Assembly: GCA_963920575.1 (NCBI GenBank)
Contig: OY986973.1
Span: 19,821,851 to 19,885,850 of the forward strand
Reading direction: 5' to 3'
Length of the DNA stretch: 64,000 nt
DNA from: Narthecium ossifragum
Lineage: Eukaryota > Streptophyta > Magnoliopsida > Dioscoreales > Nartheciaceae
The notes under the pieces are model-generated. The model was given only the letters and a program-made list of their open reading frames with translations, was not told the origin of the DNA and searched no databases. Every line of letters starts with the position of its first letter. Position 1 is the first letter of the stretch. Shown here one piece after another: positions 47,538-60,176 of the stretch. The translations under genes and the position numbers were made by a program.

Positions 47538-49381
47538 TTACTTTTTCCTTATTCCTTTATTCTTCATTTTATTCTTCATTTGACCCGCAGAGGACTCCAA
47601 GTGGTTCCTTGCCAGAGCCGCCTTCTTGTTTTCCTCGTCTTCTCTCTTGTACATCTCGGCCTCCTGGACCATCTTATCGATCTCCTCCTTGCTCAGCCTG
47701 CCCTTGTTATTTGTAATGGTGATCTCGTTCATCCGTCCAGTGCTCTTGTCCACCGCTGATACATTCAAGATACCATCCGCATCAATAACAAAGCGAACTC
47801 TGAATTTGGCTACTCCCTCTGGAGCAGGCGGAACACCATCCAAAGAAAATTTGCCAAGCAGATGGTTATCTTTGGTCATACTCCTCTCACCCTCGTATAC
47901 CGGGACAGAGACTTTTGTCTGGTTGTCTTCTGACGTCGTGAATTCGTCCTCCATCTCGGTGGGAATGCTGGTATTCCTCGGAAGCACCACAGACATCAGA
48001 TCGCCCTTAATATGTACGCCAAGCGAAAGAGGCGTGACATCCAGCAACAACAGATCTGGGACGTTCTTATTGAACTCACCACTCAGTATGGCAGCTTGGA
48101 CAGCAGCACCATATGCGACAGCCTCGTCAGGGTTGATGTTCCTACAGAGATCCTTCCCATTGAAGAAATCCTGCAACAGTTGCTGCACCATGGGGATCCT
48201 ACTCGACCCTCCAACCAGGACGATATCATCGACACGACTTTTATCCATCCCAGCATCTCTCAGACACTGCTCCACCAGCTTCATGCATTCACTAAATAAA
48301 TCCATGTTGAGCTGCTCGAATTTGGCACGCGTAATTTTGGAGCGACAATCGACTCCCTCATACAGGCAATCAATCTCGATTGTGGTCTCAACAGCACATG
48401 AAAGCATCCTCTTTGCCTTCTCACAAGCAGTCCTCAGTCTCCTCAGGGCCCTAGGGTTGCCGCTGATATCCTTCCTACACTTCCTTTGAAACTCCTCGAC
48501 AAAGTGGCTCACCATGCGGTTATCGAAGTCTTCGCCACCGAGATGGGTATCACCGGCAATAGCCTTCACCATAAAGACATCCTTTGCAATGGTGAGAAGA
48601 GAGACGTCGAATGTGCCGCCGCCAAGGTCAAAGATGAGAGCATTTTTCTCGGAAGAGCTGCTTCTTTCTTTCTTGTCAAGGCCGTAGGCAATGCCAGCAG
48701 CAATGGGTTCCTTAAGTATTCTACTGACGTTGAGGCCAGCAATAGCGCCGGCATCCTTGGTGGCCTGGCGCTGAGAGTCTGTGAAGTAGGCGGGGACGGT
48801 AACCACCGCATCCTTGACGGGCATTCCGAGGAAGGCTTCGGCAACCTCTTTCATCTTTACGAGCACCATGGATGAAATCTCCTCGGCGGTGAATTGTTTC
48901 TCCGCGCCTTTATATTCGACAACGACCAGGGGCTCATGCCCTGATATCACCTTGAAGGGCCATAGCCTGATATCCTTTTGCACAGGATCATCAGTGAATC
49001 GCCGTCCAATCAGACGTTTTGCATCTGAAAAAAGCCAAGTCATGTTACAAATAAATCCTTCCCTCCATTATATATATATAAACGATCGAATATATATAAA
49101 CGCAAGAAATTAAAGAAGTATAAACAGAAAAGTTAAACGAACGAAGGGTACGTAGGGTCGGAGCACTCGCCGAAGACGGTGTTGACGGGGTTCATGGCGA
49201 CCTGGTTCTTCGCGCTGTCGCCGATGAGGCGCTCGACGTCTGTGAAGGCTACGTAGGAAGGGGTGGTGCGGTACCCCTGGTCGTTGGTGATGATCTCGAC
49301 GCTCCCATTCTGCCACACAGCCACGCACGAGTAGGTGGTGCCGAGATCGATCCCGATGGCCGGGCCAACCTCCATCTCCAC
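47538..49381 (-). CDS. Cytosolic-type HSP70 chaperone, C-terminally short
   Basis: Two exons (49381-49171 and 49024-47538) give 565 codons. HSP70 is an ATP-driven chaperone. Signatures seen: [14 protein letters not shown] (residues 10-23), [31 protein letters not shown], the linker [13 protein letters not shown] and the substrate-domain NNHLLGKF-like [20 protein letters not shown]. No signal peptide or transit peptide precedes it. The intron sits at Asp71, the usual place in plant cytosolic HSP70 genes, but the donor is GC (G/GCGAGT). The protein ends [14 protein letters not shown], about 80 residues before the usual EEVD end, so most of the helical lid and the TPR-binding tail are missing. 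Substrate-domain residues diverge from the main HSC70s. It is likely an accessory HSP70, possibly a decaying one. Confidence 0.88.
49025..49170 (-). other. GC-AG intron of HSP70
   Basis: The 146-bp intron starts GCGAGTGCTCC and ends TTTTTTCAG on the minus strand. No GT near the exon end keeps the frame and the conserved [14 protein letters not shown] join. Confidence 0.7.
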
Positions 49382-49984
49382 TAGGTACTACCCTTAGCCT
49401 AGATCGATCTTCTTTACCTGATGAACAGAGACAGCTGGAGGAAAAGAGATCCTTGGCCGCCGCAGGAGATCGAAGACAGGAGGAACTTGGAGATCGATTG
49501 CTCTCGATCGATGAAATCAATCTAATGATGTCTCTCTTCAGGACCGATGGACCCCTATATCTATAATAATCTATATATAGATAAAGCGCTTGCTTAGTAA
49601 TTAAGTCTTACAAGTCTATGTTTTTTTATTTATAAGTCGTCGTTTAATTACGTGGTCTTTTGCTTTCGGCTTCTTCTTTAGAATCATCCATCTGTAATTC
49701 CACTAGCAAAGTTGAAGGATCAGATTAATCTGCAGAAGGCATTTAAGACTGCAGTTTACGACTAAATATGGTTTAAGGAGTATTTTTTTGATTATTTTCG
49801 TTAATTGAAGGTCATCTTCATGTCAACTGAGTGCTATGCATATGCAACCCATGTGAAACGGGAATGATTATTTTCGTTAATTAAAGGTCATCTTCGCGTA
49901 ACCAACTCCGATTTTTTCATACGGTTACTTTCAAACCTCACCATTCGAGAATGACAGTGTAAACTACATGAAAAAATCTAACAA
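49382..49984 (-). promoter_or_regulatory. HSP70 upstream region with TATA box
   Basis: On the minus strand a TATATATAG lies at about 49571-49580, roughly 190 bases before the ATG, a reasonable promoter position. I do not see a convincing array of heat-shock elements (alternating GAA and TTC). A 31-bp direct repeat containing TGATTATTTTCGTTAATT occurs at about 49789 and 49865. Confidence 0.4.
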
Positions 49985-52900
49985 ACCATGAAAAAATATT
50001 GACGAGTGTTCCCTCTAATCTATTTAGTCCCTAACAATCATCACAAACATCCTCAATTTAAAAAGACATAATTAAAGAAGGCTCGAACCACAGATGACAA
50101 AACCCAAGTGAATTTAATATACATATATTCGGAGAGGGGAAGATCCAAACACAACATTTAAACACTCCCGTAGGAGGCTAACTAACATAGGGTATATATC
50201 CGTAAATGATCACCACCTCTCATACTCCGCCTGGCGCCGCACACCGCCGACCAATTGCTCGGTGGGGCCACCAAAGAGGAGTTAACGCATGCACCTGCAA
50301 AACGCAGTCCGGGTAGTAGTAAGCATAAAGCTCAGTAGGGTTCTACACTACGACAAATAGAAGGAAGAGGGAAACGGAATAGTGTCGCCCTCAAGTAAGA
50401 TCTAGGTGTATACATTGGTCCCATAACCCCACCGCGTGTCCCTGAGGCCCACGATCATGGTCTTCCAGCCGAGCTGGTCACATGTCAGGTCACACTCAGT
50501 AGCAGGAAACAACACTGCTGGCTCACAAGCAGGGAAAGACACTGCAGGCGGGAAATGACACCGCTGAGTAGGCAACTCCTCTATTCAAGAGTCAACACAG
50601 TGGGACACTGGCTACACCTTAGCATCCGACTCGAGGCCGACACGACCTCTACAATCACCAAGCAACAGGTGTACCACTCATCTAGGCCTATCATTAAGTT
50701 TGACTGGACACCACAATTCGAACCGGGTCCAAGCTATCCAACCGCGGTCCTAGGGCTAAATCCGAGCTTCCAGCCTCGAGACGGTGACCCACAGATCACC
50801 CACGCCCTAATCATGCAACTAATGCACAACAAAGAATGCATGCTATGAACATACACAAGTAAGAGGTAAGCATGCAACAATATGTTAAGGATAGCATACA
50901 AGTCCAATCGGATCGCTGCAGCGGTACTACCAACCGCTGCCAGCTAATCCGCAGCGGGTCCCGGCATTACGATGGTACCGCGACCGTCAACCGCGGACTC
51001 CTGCAACGGGAAGCAACCCCGAAAACTCCGATGAACAGTAAACATATAATATTATATGTTTCGACATATATTATTATTTAAGAATACCAAAATCCTCTAC
51101 TTAGAGGCAAATTGACCCCATCGATCCAACGCCCAAACGACGTCGGATTCGATATCCAACTTAGACACCAGTAAATCAACATGTCGGGATCAACATATCC
51201 AAAATTGGAAAACATCCAACGGCTCAATTAATGAGAAAACACTAATCAAAACTACTAATTAAACTAACTTACCATTACTTGCTACAACGCAGCCCACCCG
51301 TAGGAAAATCATAACAAATCTTAGAAAAATAAAAAAATTATGAAATTAGTTGGTTCTGAGAGTAGATTCAAGGATCTACAACTCTTATCTTCATCACAAC
51401 CAAAGAACATGCACGTACCGATCATAAAACTCACCGTAAACTAGTTGTTCTTCGAGAACAGCAGAAACCGGAAAATCCGAGATTAAACATGCTTAAATCT
51501 TACTAAAATCTCAACCAAAGATTATGAAACTACAACAGAAATTACACTAAGTAAGAGGAATCCAACAACACAAAGAACAGCAAGATCTAACAGCTAGATC
51601 AAAAGAAAACCTCCAAACTAACATAGGTAGGTAGAAACCTACCGGAAACGCTAAACCTCGGCTGATTTCCCGCTAACCAGTCACCAACCCAGCTTCAAAC
51701 CACACCATGGATCTTCCTCACGCTGTTACGGATCCAACGAGCTTTGAAACGCCCAAAACGGTGGCCGGAGGAGGGAGAACGGAGAAGATGAAGGCTGCCG
51801 AAAAATAGGGGAAGCAGAGCCGCGGGAAGAAGATAGAAGAAGGAAGAAGAGGAAACGGAAAAGCCGGGGAAGGAGGAGAAGAAGAGGAAAAGGGAGAGGA
51901 GGGGGGAGAAAGTCCTCTCTCCCTCTGACAGAGGAGAGCGACGGCCAACGGCGGCCGTCCTCTCAAAGATCACCACCAAGACTTTCTGGCACAGAAGGAT
52001 CGATCTTCTTCTCAAGGAAGATCGATCTCCTTAGCAAGGAAGATCGATATCCTTAGCAAGGAAGATCGATCTCCTTAGCAAGGAAGATCGATCTTGTCAC
52101 GCCCCGACCCAGAAAACCCATCCAGATCGAGACGTGAGTCACCTAAACCTGTTTACATCATCAATGGGCGCACAAGTATATAACTGCTATGAATTTAAAC
52201 AATTTAATTCCTCAAGTTCATAAAAATTTTTTTGGCAGAATCCCCTTTATAATTACAACACAAGAAACCTGTACATTTTATAATTTTACAATTTCAACAT
52301 TCTCACATTCCTCAACATGTATATCAAAGAATATTACAATATTTCTCAAATACAACTGAATCATTAATCTTACAATTCTGTTCTCGAATATTTCAGATTA
52401 TACATCAATTTATACATCACTGATTAAAATTGCAAATTAACTGTAGATGAACTCCTCGAAGCTCCAAGTCCTCGATCACCTCGAAATATCGCGCCATCTT
52501 CTAGAAGATCACCTGAAAGAAGGAACTGCATCGACCTGCATCGCCGATGCAGCCCAGGTAGGGTGAGCCACAATGCCCAGTAGGGTTCTACTCTACGTCG
52601 CACAGAAAGGAAGAGAAACTGCAACTGCGTCGTTCTCCGTCTAAGCCTAAGGTATGCCAAGGGGTCCCATAACCCCATCGATTCCCGAGGGCTCCTGTCC
52701 AGGTCCCACCCTCACCCAAGAACAAACGAGAGGAAACAAAGACTGTGGGCTCCTGTCTAGGTACCACCCTGCCCAGTCATACCATCTCTCGCGGGGACAC
52801 ATATGTCAGGGACATCGACAACCATCCTTAGCGCTTGGCCTTGGAGACCCGACACGACCTCTACACCTCAAATACAAGAATAATCCATAGTCGACTATAA

Positions 52901-55513
52901 CAGAAACCTCAAATGATATCAAGCATTATCATTGATGACAATCACGTCTTAATCCTCGACTACCCAAACCCCGGTCCTAGGGCTAGATCCGGGCTACCCG
53001 AGAACCCCGGATCGGCGATCGAGCCCATCGCCTACCATCTAGCCTTAATGCTTCTAATGCCATCATCATGCATGAGCCTATTCAAACAACTAGGCCTAGG
53101 TGTCTCTACATGCCATCTCATCAAGCATGTCCAATTTATCGTATATTACATAAAAGAGAACTAAGCTATTACAGTGTTATCACTTTTCAGTCCAAATTCC
53201 GGCATTACGACGGCATGCACCGCCTGTCAGCCAGAAATTGTACAATGACCACATCCTCAGCTAATCAACTAACAGAGCACCACTGGCCCGCACAATATAA
53301 GCATTTCCACAAAATAAATAAAAACGGGCTCACTGCCGGCCCTAGGCTTACATGATATTAAGATGCACAATTGAGACCATTTATATGAAGCTGCAAGAAC
53401 TGATCACAATGCAGTAAGCCAACATAGAGCTATCCAACTCCGGGATTTGATCATACTTATAGTTAACGATTAATCAATGAACACCAGCATGACTGACCCA
53501 TAAAGAAAACTTCAGCTACTAGGATATTCAATCAACAGAAACCTGATCGAACTAGAGCATCCACTTAAATGGAGCATCTGAAGCCAAACGAGCATGGTAG
53601 AGGCATAATATTGGCTGAGGGGAGGCCCAGCATATCCTAAGGGCAGTACAGCATAGCAAGACATGGGGATGAAGTATAGCAGCATGAATAACAGGGGAAA
53701 GGAATAAAACCTAACAGTAGCTCAACAACCCCTTTTTTGGCATTTCATCGAACATATCATGGGTTATACAGATATTATGGGCATTTGACAGTAAACCTAT
53801 CATGAATAAAGCATACAACATTTACTCTAACATAGCATGCTTAGAATGGTGGCATACATAACTAGAAATACTAGAAATCCAACACGAATCCACGAGGAAC
53901 TCAAAAACTCGTCAAAATTCAACTTCATCGCAGATTGATAGATAGTTCACCATAAATCGTACAAAATTCAGAGAAATGTGAAATGAGAGCCATCTGAATT
54001 TAGACTCGAAGGTCTACAACTTTGGTGAAGGAAGCATCACGAAATTCTACACGGATAAAGAGCAGCTAGTCGAAGAAGTGGCTGTGAATGAGGGTTTGAG
54101 GAAAACAGCAGGAAACAATGAATGAGGTGAAGGACATCCACAGAAAACAGGGCAGAGCTTCGCATCGAATCCAACAAGCCATTCCTGGACATACCTCAAC
54201 CAGACATGCATCAACAAAACCACACAACCCACTGCAGCCGGGAACAAAACAGAGCATATGCAAACGTGGGGGAAGAATACCACCGGAGCTACAGACGTAG
54301 AGCTGATGCATAAATCCTAAGCTAACAACCTCGCAGTCCATCGAACCAGAGTCAGGGGAGAGATCTCATCAAGAAAAACCACCAGTAAACTATAACGGCA
54401 GCAATAAGGGGTGTCAATGGGGAGGACAGGGCATGACACAGCTGGGCATAGCATCACTGAGAAGGAAAGGAAAGGGTCGCCGGAAATCAAAGGCAACATC
54501 GCCGGAAACACGGGAAAACAAGGATGCCGGAAAATAGAGCAAGCACCAAACCGGAATCAAGCAAATCATAGCATCAAAGGCATTGCTGGAAAAACAGAGC
54601 ATGGAAACTGGGAAGAGATCCCAACATCTCACGCACACAAACATCCAGTCCCGATGCAATCCTATGGCCTAATCTATGCTAGTAGAGTCTAAACCAAGTT
54701 TAGGCTAGAAACCCTACCTCTAGATCCGCGGTTCTTCCTCTTCCCCGGCCACGATCACCACCGGTACGCCAGCCTCTCTCCTCCGTCCGTGGTCGGAGTC
54801 GCCGTTGGCTAGCTCCTCTCCAGCCGCCGTCGCCGTTGCCCAACTCCTCTCCGGCCGCCGGACTCTCTCACTCCCTCTCGATCGGCTGGGTCGCGGGTGG
54901 ATCTCTCTCTCTCTCTCTTTCGAAGTGGATCGCGGCCGATCCCTAACAAGAGAAGAGGATGGGATTTAAGGGTTTACATACTAATAGTTTAAAATTAGAT
55001 CATGACCGTCCGATCAACCGGATTTGATCCTAGCCGCTCAGATCTCGATCCTAATGATCTAACTCAGATCCTCCGATCTGGGTACTCTTACTGGTTTAAT
55101 CAAACACATATATCACCACAAGGCAGTGTGTGCGCTACGCGTGTGTGGAACCAACTCCGCAAGAGTAATTTACCAAATTACCCCTGGAGCTGCACCGATC
55201 AGCGGAGATCGCGAAGCAAGGCCAACCAAGCCCAAAACCAACAGACCAGACCCTCGACCGACGCGGTCGGACCGGGTTGGAGGTACGGGTCCTCACATAT
55301 CTCCTTTGCCCAGAAACTCAAACTTGGGCTAAAACACAAGCCCAAGCTCGGATCTTCCGATCCTGGGTCCACCTAACCATTCTAATCAAACACTAACACA
55401 AACAAGGTCAGTGTGTACACACGCGGGTGTGAAATAAATCAATAATGTGCAATTTACCAAATTGCCCTTGCGGTCTACAACGAGCAACATGGGTAGAGGG
55501 GCAGATCCTCACA
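49985..55513 (-). mobile_element. A-type LTR, minus orientation, holding a nested B-type LTR
   Basis: Bases 49985-52094 and 55298-55513 together make about 2.3 kb of A-type LTR, ending (as the LTR start) GGATCCTCACA. The left terminus lacks the usual GCGCCCCGACC end, so the last 70 or so bases of the LTR were lost. GATCGATC palindromes are at 51995-52094. ORFs such as 50555-50848 are LTR sequence found also near 5505-5789 and 14420-14758. Confidence 0.75.
52095..55297 (-). mobile_element. Solo B-type LTR, minus orientation, nested
   Basis: It starts TGTCACGCCCCGACCC and ends GGGTCCTCACA, 3203 bp. Flanks are GATCT (52090-52094) and TATCT (55298-55302), a duplication with one change. The host A-type LTR continues on both sides. 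It is the same family as the 5' LTR of the Tekay element (8930-11815). No internal region is present. Confidence 0.75.
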
Positions 55514-55519
55514 TACAGA

Positions 55520-57471
55520 GTTGGTTCGGGCAGATGGCTCCATTGCTATTGATTTGGAGAGCATAAGGGATGAAGTGTTCAGGTACTTTACCAATCTTTG
55601 GAAGGACTCACAACCTTTTGATGAATCCTGCCTCCCTTCATTGCCGCGAATTGACCTTGGACTCCTTGATTCTCTTGTTGATGGTGTTACTGCTGAGGAG
55701 ATTAGAATGGTGGTATTCTCTATGAAGGGGGACACTGTGCCAGGGCCGGATGGCATCTCGGCTGAGTTCTATTGTTCAAATTGGGAAGTGGTAGGCACGG
55801 ATTTGGTGCACTCGGTGCAGGATTTCTTCAAGCGAACTGTGCTTCCTACTTCGTGGGGTCAAACTTTCATTTCTTTCATCCCTAAGAAGCCCTTCCCTAG
55901 GCGTCTCAAGGAATACCGCCCTATCAGTCTTTATAACGTGTGTTACAAAGTTATTTCTTCAATTCTAGCTAGCAGGTTGAAATTGGTGTTGGACAACCTA
56001 ATTGGTGAGGAGCAGACGACATACATTCCGGAGAGAAGCATAATGGACAGTGTGTTAAAAGCTTGTGAGGTGATGCACTCAGTTTTGAAGGCTCCGCAAT
56101 CTCGACCTCTTATGGCTCTCAAAATTGATCTGCAGTCTGCCTATGACAAAGTTCATTGGCCGTTTGTCCGGGTTGTTCTTCTCAACATGGGTTTTCTGGT
56201 GCGATGGATTGGATGCTTCATGTCTTGCATTTCCTCTCCGGTTTTCTCTTTCATTATCAACGGAAGGACTTTTGGGCAAGTGTTCCCGCAGCGGGGGTTG
56301 AGGCAGGGTGATCCGTTATCTCCCTACATTTTCGTCCTCGTGCAAAAAGTGTTATCGCAGCTCTTGAAGGATCCTGCCTCCGGGTTGGTTGGACTCAGGT
56401 TTCGTGGATCCAACTTTCGTCTCTCTCATCTCCTTTACACTGACGATTGTCTTCTTGTTTCTTCTGCTTCTTGCGTAGAGGCTAGGAAGCTTCGCTAGAT
56501 CTCACTCCGCTACAGCTTGATTTCTGGACTGTGCATGAATGAAGCCAAGTCTAGTGTGCGGTTTTCTCCAGCATTGGAATTGCAAAGGGGTGTCCGGGTA
56601 CAGAGGATACTATGTCTACAGGAGGCTGAGGATCGAAGTATCTGGACATACTTAGGAGTACCAATTTCAGGAACCAGACCAAGGGCATCGGCGTATGATG
56701 ATCTTCTTGATCGGGTCCTGGCGCGTGTATCATCTTAGTCTGCGTCCCAACTGTCAGGCGCGGGGAGAGTGGTGTTTGCCAATAGTGTCTTGCAAGCCAC
56801 ACCAGTGCACTACATGTCCTCTGTTGGAATTCCAGCAAGTGTTCTCTCTAGTCTTGAATCGATTATTAGAACTTTCATTTGGGATGGCAAAGCAAGAAGC
56901 TTTGGCAGGGTTGAGTGGCATAAAGTGACATCTCCGTTGGAGCGAGGAGGTCTAGGGCTAAGAGACCTTCGCACTTGGCAAAAGGCCTTGAAGTTAACTC
57001 GGGCGGCACGACTACTGGAGAGAGAATCCTCAATTTGGGTGCAGTTTGTCAGGGTGAAGTATAATTTCAAGGAATCTATGCTGCCAATCACCTGCCCTAG
57101 ATCTGCCTCTTTTATTTGGAAAGATGTATTTGGTGCAGTAAAGACTCTAAGGATGGGAATGCGGTTTACACCTGGGCTGAATAGCAGAGTTAGCATATTG
57201 CTTGATCAGTGGATAGGAGATGTTGCCTTAGCTCGCCTCCCTTGCTTTCTCAACATTGATGCTGTCAGGGGAAAGAAGCTTGAAGATATGACTGTTGCTG
57301 ATATTGTTGTTGGTGATGCATGAAACTCTTCTCTCATTCATGACCTCTTTGGAGATGCTTTGGCTGCAACTGTGCTTACTCTTCCTCCTCCTTCCACTGC
57401 CGGTGACTCTTGGGTGTGGCCTTTTTGTCCTTCTGGTAGAGTTTCCTCCAAGTCAGTTTTCATTTTCCTTT
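55520..57471 (+). pseudogene. LINE ORF2 reverse transcriptase and connecting region, broken
   Basis: The open frame 55521-56498 encodes PGPDGISAEFY, FISFIPKKPFPRRLKEYRP, ALKIDLQSAYDKVHW, QRGLRQGDPLSPYIFVL and LLYTDDCLLVSSA, all L1 reverse transcriptase motifs; the catalytic box reads YTDD instead of the usual YADD or FADD. A TAG at 56496-56498, another near 56736 and a TGA at 57321 interrupt the frame. The connecting region follows with GRVVFANSVLQATPVHYMSS and RGGLGLRDLRTWQKALKLTR. Confidence 0.88.
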
Positions 57472-59096
57472 GGCTAAATTTTCAATTAGTACCCTGTAGT
57501 TTGACCAATATTTTTATGTGGTCCTTATATTTCAAAAAGTTGCAATACAGACCCTCAACTTTCATTAGCTCACTTATGTAGTCCTCCACGTCAGCTTCCG
57601 TCGAATGCCGTCAACGAGCTAACGGCAAACTAGCACACGTGGCCTTTATTTATCCATGTGGCCATTTTTTAACAATTTCCTTTATTAATTTTCTAGCCTT
57701 GTCAGCATTTTTAACATTTTTAACATATTTTATTCATTTTCTCCCTCTTCTCTCTCTCTCTTCTCCCTTTCTCTCTTCCGAGCAGCTCGCCGTCGATGCC
57801 CAGCCCCAACATCGCCGTCCCCGATGTCGCCGTCCCACCTCCATCCCAGCTCCATCCGAGCTCGCCTCGAATCCATCCCGCCGTCGCCGTCTCGATCTCG
57901 TCGCCGTCGTCCCGACATCGACGTCCTAGAGATTGGACGAGGTGGTGATGGGTTTGGCGGCGATCTCGCCGACCCACCTCCATCCCAGCTCGCCGCGGAT
58001 CCATCCCAGCTCCATCCCGCCATCGCCAACCCGATCTCGCCGTCCTGATCTCGCCATCCCGAGCTCGCCGTCCCGAGCTTGAAGTCCCGATCTCGTCGTC
58101 CCAAGCTCGCCGATCCCGATCCCGAGCACTCGCCGTCAGTCGCCGATCGGCCGATCCCGTCGCGTCGCCTCCTCTTCTTCGCGATGCCATCCGATCCCGT
58201 CGGATCCAACGCGAGCTCGCCGCCAAGCCCATCGCCAAGCACGTCGACTCCTCTTCTTCGCGAGATCCCGTCGCCTTCTCTTCTTCGCGAGATCCCGATC
58301 CCGTTGGATGTTGTATGCGAACCGCCACGCCTCCGGGGCCCCGCCCCACGGCGGCGGCTCCCACATTCTCAGATCCGGGTACGAGCTGTTGCTCCTCATC
58401 CGCCGCAACCCCGCCATCCTCTCCTCCTCATCCATCACCCGATCTACCACTGGAGCCCGCTCCAGCTCCCGGCTCGACTGACCCAACCACTCCTCGGAGT
58501 CCACCCGGGCCGGCTGCTTGGCCACCGGCTGCTCCGCGGCGTTGTTGCGGCCAAAGACGCCGCACAAGATGGCGAATAGAACTAAAACCAAGTTGAGCGC
58601 ATCCCCGGGTGGACGACGACAAGAATGAGGACAAGAACAACAGCACAAAGAGGGAACCCAAAAGGACCGCCAAGACCAATGGCTGGAATCCGCCGCCGGG
58701 GTTACTAGCAGCCGCTCTCCTTGGGGTACTCCGGGCCCAAAGCGGTGTCGACGGCTCCCTCTCCCCGTCCATCCCTCCCTCTCTAGCTTTCCCTCTCTAA
58801 CTTTCCCTCTCTAGGTCTCTCTCTCTAAAAACCCTTTCTTATTTTGAGAGAAGAGAGAAGAAGATGCTGACAAGGCAAGTTTTTAAATAAAATATATTTA
58901 AAAATGGCCACGTGGATAAAAATGGGCCACGCGTGCTAGTTTGCCGTTAGCTGGTTGACGGCGTTCGACGGAAGCTGACGTGGCAGACCACATAAGAGAG
59001 ATTCTTAAATTTGAGGGTCTGTATTGCAACTTTTTGAAATATAAGGACCACATAAAAATATTGGTCAAACTACAGGGTACTAATTGAAAATTTAGC
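57472..59096. mobile_element. Mutator-like element with long TIRs carrying a gene fragment (Pack-MULE)
   Basis: The ends are long inverted repeats of about 210 bases, nearly identical for the first 85 (GCTAAATTTTCAATTAGTAC on both sides) and clearly alike to about CACGTGGCCATTTTT. A 10-bp duplication ATTTTCCTTT (57462-57471 and 59097-59106) flanks it, and the LINE reads on at 59110. TIR length and target size fit Mutator-like elements. The interior is very GC-rich and has no transposase. Confidence 0.88.
58380..58772 (-). pseudogene. Captured fragment of a plant membrane-protein gene
   Basis: On the minus strand two frames join into a plausible N-terminal part: MDGEREPSTPLWARSTPRRA, then QPLVLAVLLGSLFVLLFLSS (a membrane segment), and after a frameshift near 58610 DALNLVLVLFAILCGVFGRN (a second membrane segment), later NSSYPDLRMWEPPPW. 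This looks like one of the uncharacterised two-span plant proteins with an 'YPDL-W' motif; I cannot name the family. It is a capture from elsewhere with a frameshift. Confidence 0.55.
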
Positions 59097-59109
59097 ATTT
59101 TCCTTTCTT

Positions 59110-59922
59110 TGCAATCTGAGCCAGCTTCTTCCTTGTTTCCGCGTGAGCTTTGGATTAATGTTTGGTGTCTCCTTGTGATACCTCGGGTAAGGCTCTTCAT
59201 TTGGAAAAAAATTCATGGCCGGCTTGCGACGAGAGATGTGTTGTGGCATTTTGGTTCAATCTCTGAGGATGTATGCCCACTTTGTGAACTTTTTCCGTAA
59301 TCTTTATTGCATTTGTTCTTTGATTGTCCCGTTGCTCACCAAGTTTGGGGTTTTTTTGCTTTAGATTCGTTCTTCTTCATACTCACTCTTCATTTTTGAG
59401 GCTCTGGTGGACATGTTGTTGCGTTCCTCTGGGTCAGATAACATCAGATCCCTCAAGTCCATTGTTAGCTATGCACTATGGTCTATCTGGAAAGCTAGGA
59501 ATAACGCAATCTTTGATGGGGTGAAGGTGAATGCAAATGTTCTATGTTTAAGGGTGCAACGTTTGGCTTCCAATTTTTGGAGTTGCAGTGGAAACCAGAG
59601 ATCTTCCTCCCTAAGTTTTAATGCTGGCTTAACTGATCAAGATGCATGCCTTATTATTTCTGATGCCTCTTTTATTACTTCTAATCATCCTGCTGGAGGA
59701 GGTGTGGTGCTTAAGAGAAAGGATGGGTCTTTGTGGGCAGCTGTCTCTGAAACAGTGATGGTTGTTTCGAGTGAAGAAGTTGAGTTACTTGGTATTCGTA
59801 GGGCCTTGCTTCTGGCATGTGCATATGGATGTTCTAAAATTTTAGTTGAGTCTGATGCTTCATTTTTGGTTGGTTGCTTAATGGTCGATTCACTTGGCCG
59901 AAGCAATTTTGTGAATTGTTGA
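59110..59922 (+). pseudogene. LINE ORF2 zinc-binding region and RNase H
   Basis: After the Mutator-like element the LINE continues: FPRELWINVWCLLVIPRVRL, FIWKKIHGRLATRDVL and CPLCELFP, the zf-RVT region. Then the frame 59407-59922 encodes YALWSIWKARNNAIFDG, CLIISDASFITSNHPAGGG (catalytic Asp) and SEEVELLGIRRALLLACAYG (catalytic Glu), VESDASFLVGCLM. A stop at 59922 cuts the domain before its last helix; a further stop after FP separates the two parts. Confidence 0.85.
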
Positions 59923-60176
59923 GAGAAATTTGTTCTCTTTCAGCTCGTTTTGTTGTCTCGATTTTCAGATCCGTGCTTTGAGACTGTGTGGGACAAGTGG
60001 ATGTTCTAGGTAGGCTTGCGACAGCCCGTTGTTGGTCTAGACACTGGGTCTTTGCTTCGGGATTCGAGGTTCCTGATGACTTCTACTTGAGTTAGTTGTT
60101 ATATTTTGTCTGTTTTGATTTCTCTCTTATATCCCTTACTTAGCCTTTGGGCTCAACTCTTAAAAAAAAAAAAAAA

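Larger units (their letters stand above)
55514..60176 (+). mobile_element. L1-type LINE, decayed, interrupted by a Mutator-like element
   Basis: Reverse transcriptase, connecting region, zinc-binding region and RNase H occur in order on the plus strand, ending in CCTTTGGGCTCAACTC and a 15-base A tract at about 60162-60176. The 5' part (ORF1, endonuclease) is absent; the sequence starts right at the end of an LTR, so either the LINE was truncated or the LTR cut it. A 1.6-kb insertion at 57472-59096 splits it. No flanking target duplication was found. Confidence 0.85.

Noticed and set aside
47626..48489. 287-codon plus-strand ORF opposite HSP70
   Set aside because: It is the antisense shadow of the HSP70 exon and has no independent signature.
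49382..49984. Heat-shock element array upstream of HSP70
   Set aside because: Only scattered GAA/TTC triplets with wrong spacing were seen, not three or more alternating units.
57720..58364. Minus-strand ORFs of 170-214 codons rich in Arg/Gly/Asp
   Set aside because: They come from CGCCGTCCCGA-type low-complexity repeats inside the Mutator-like element.
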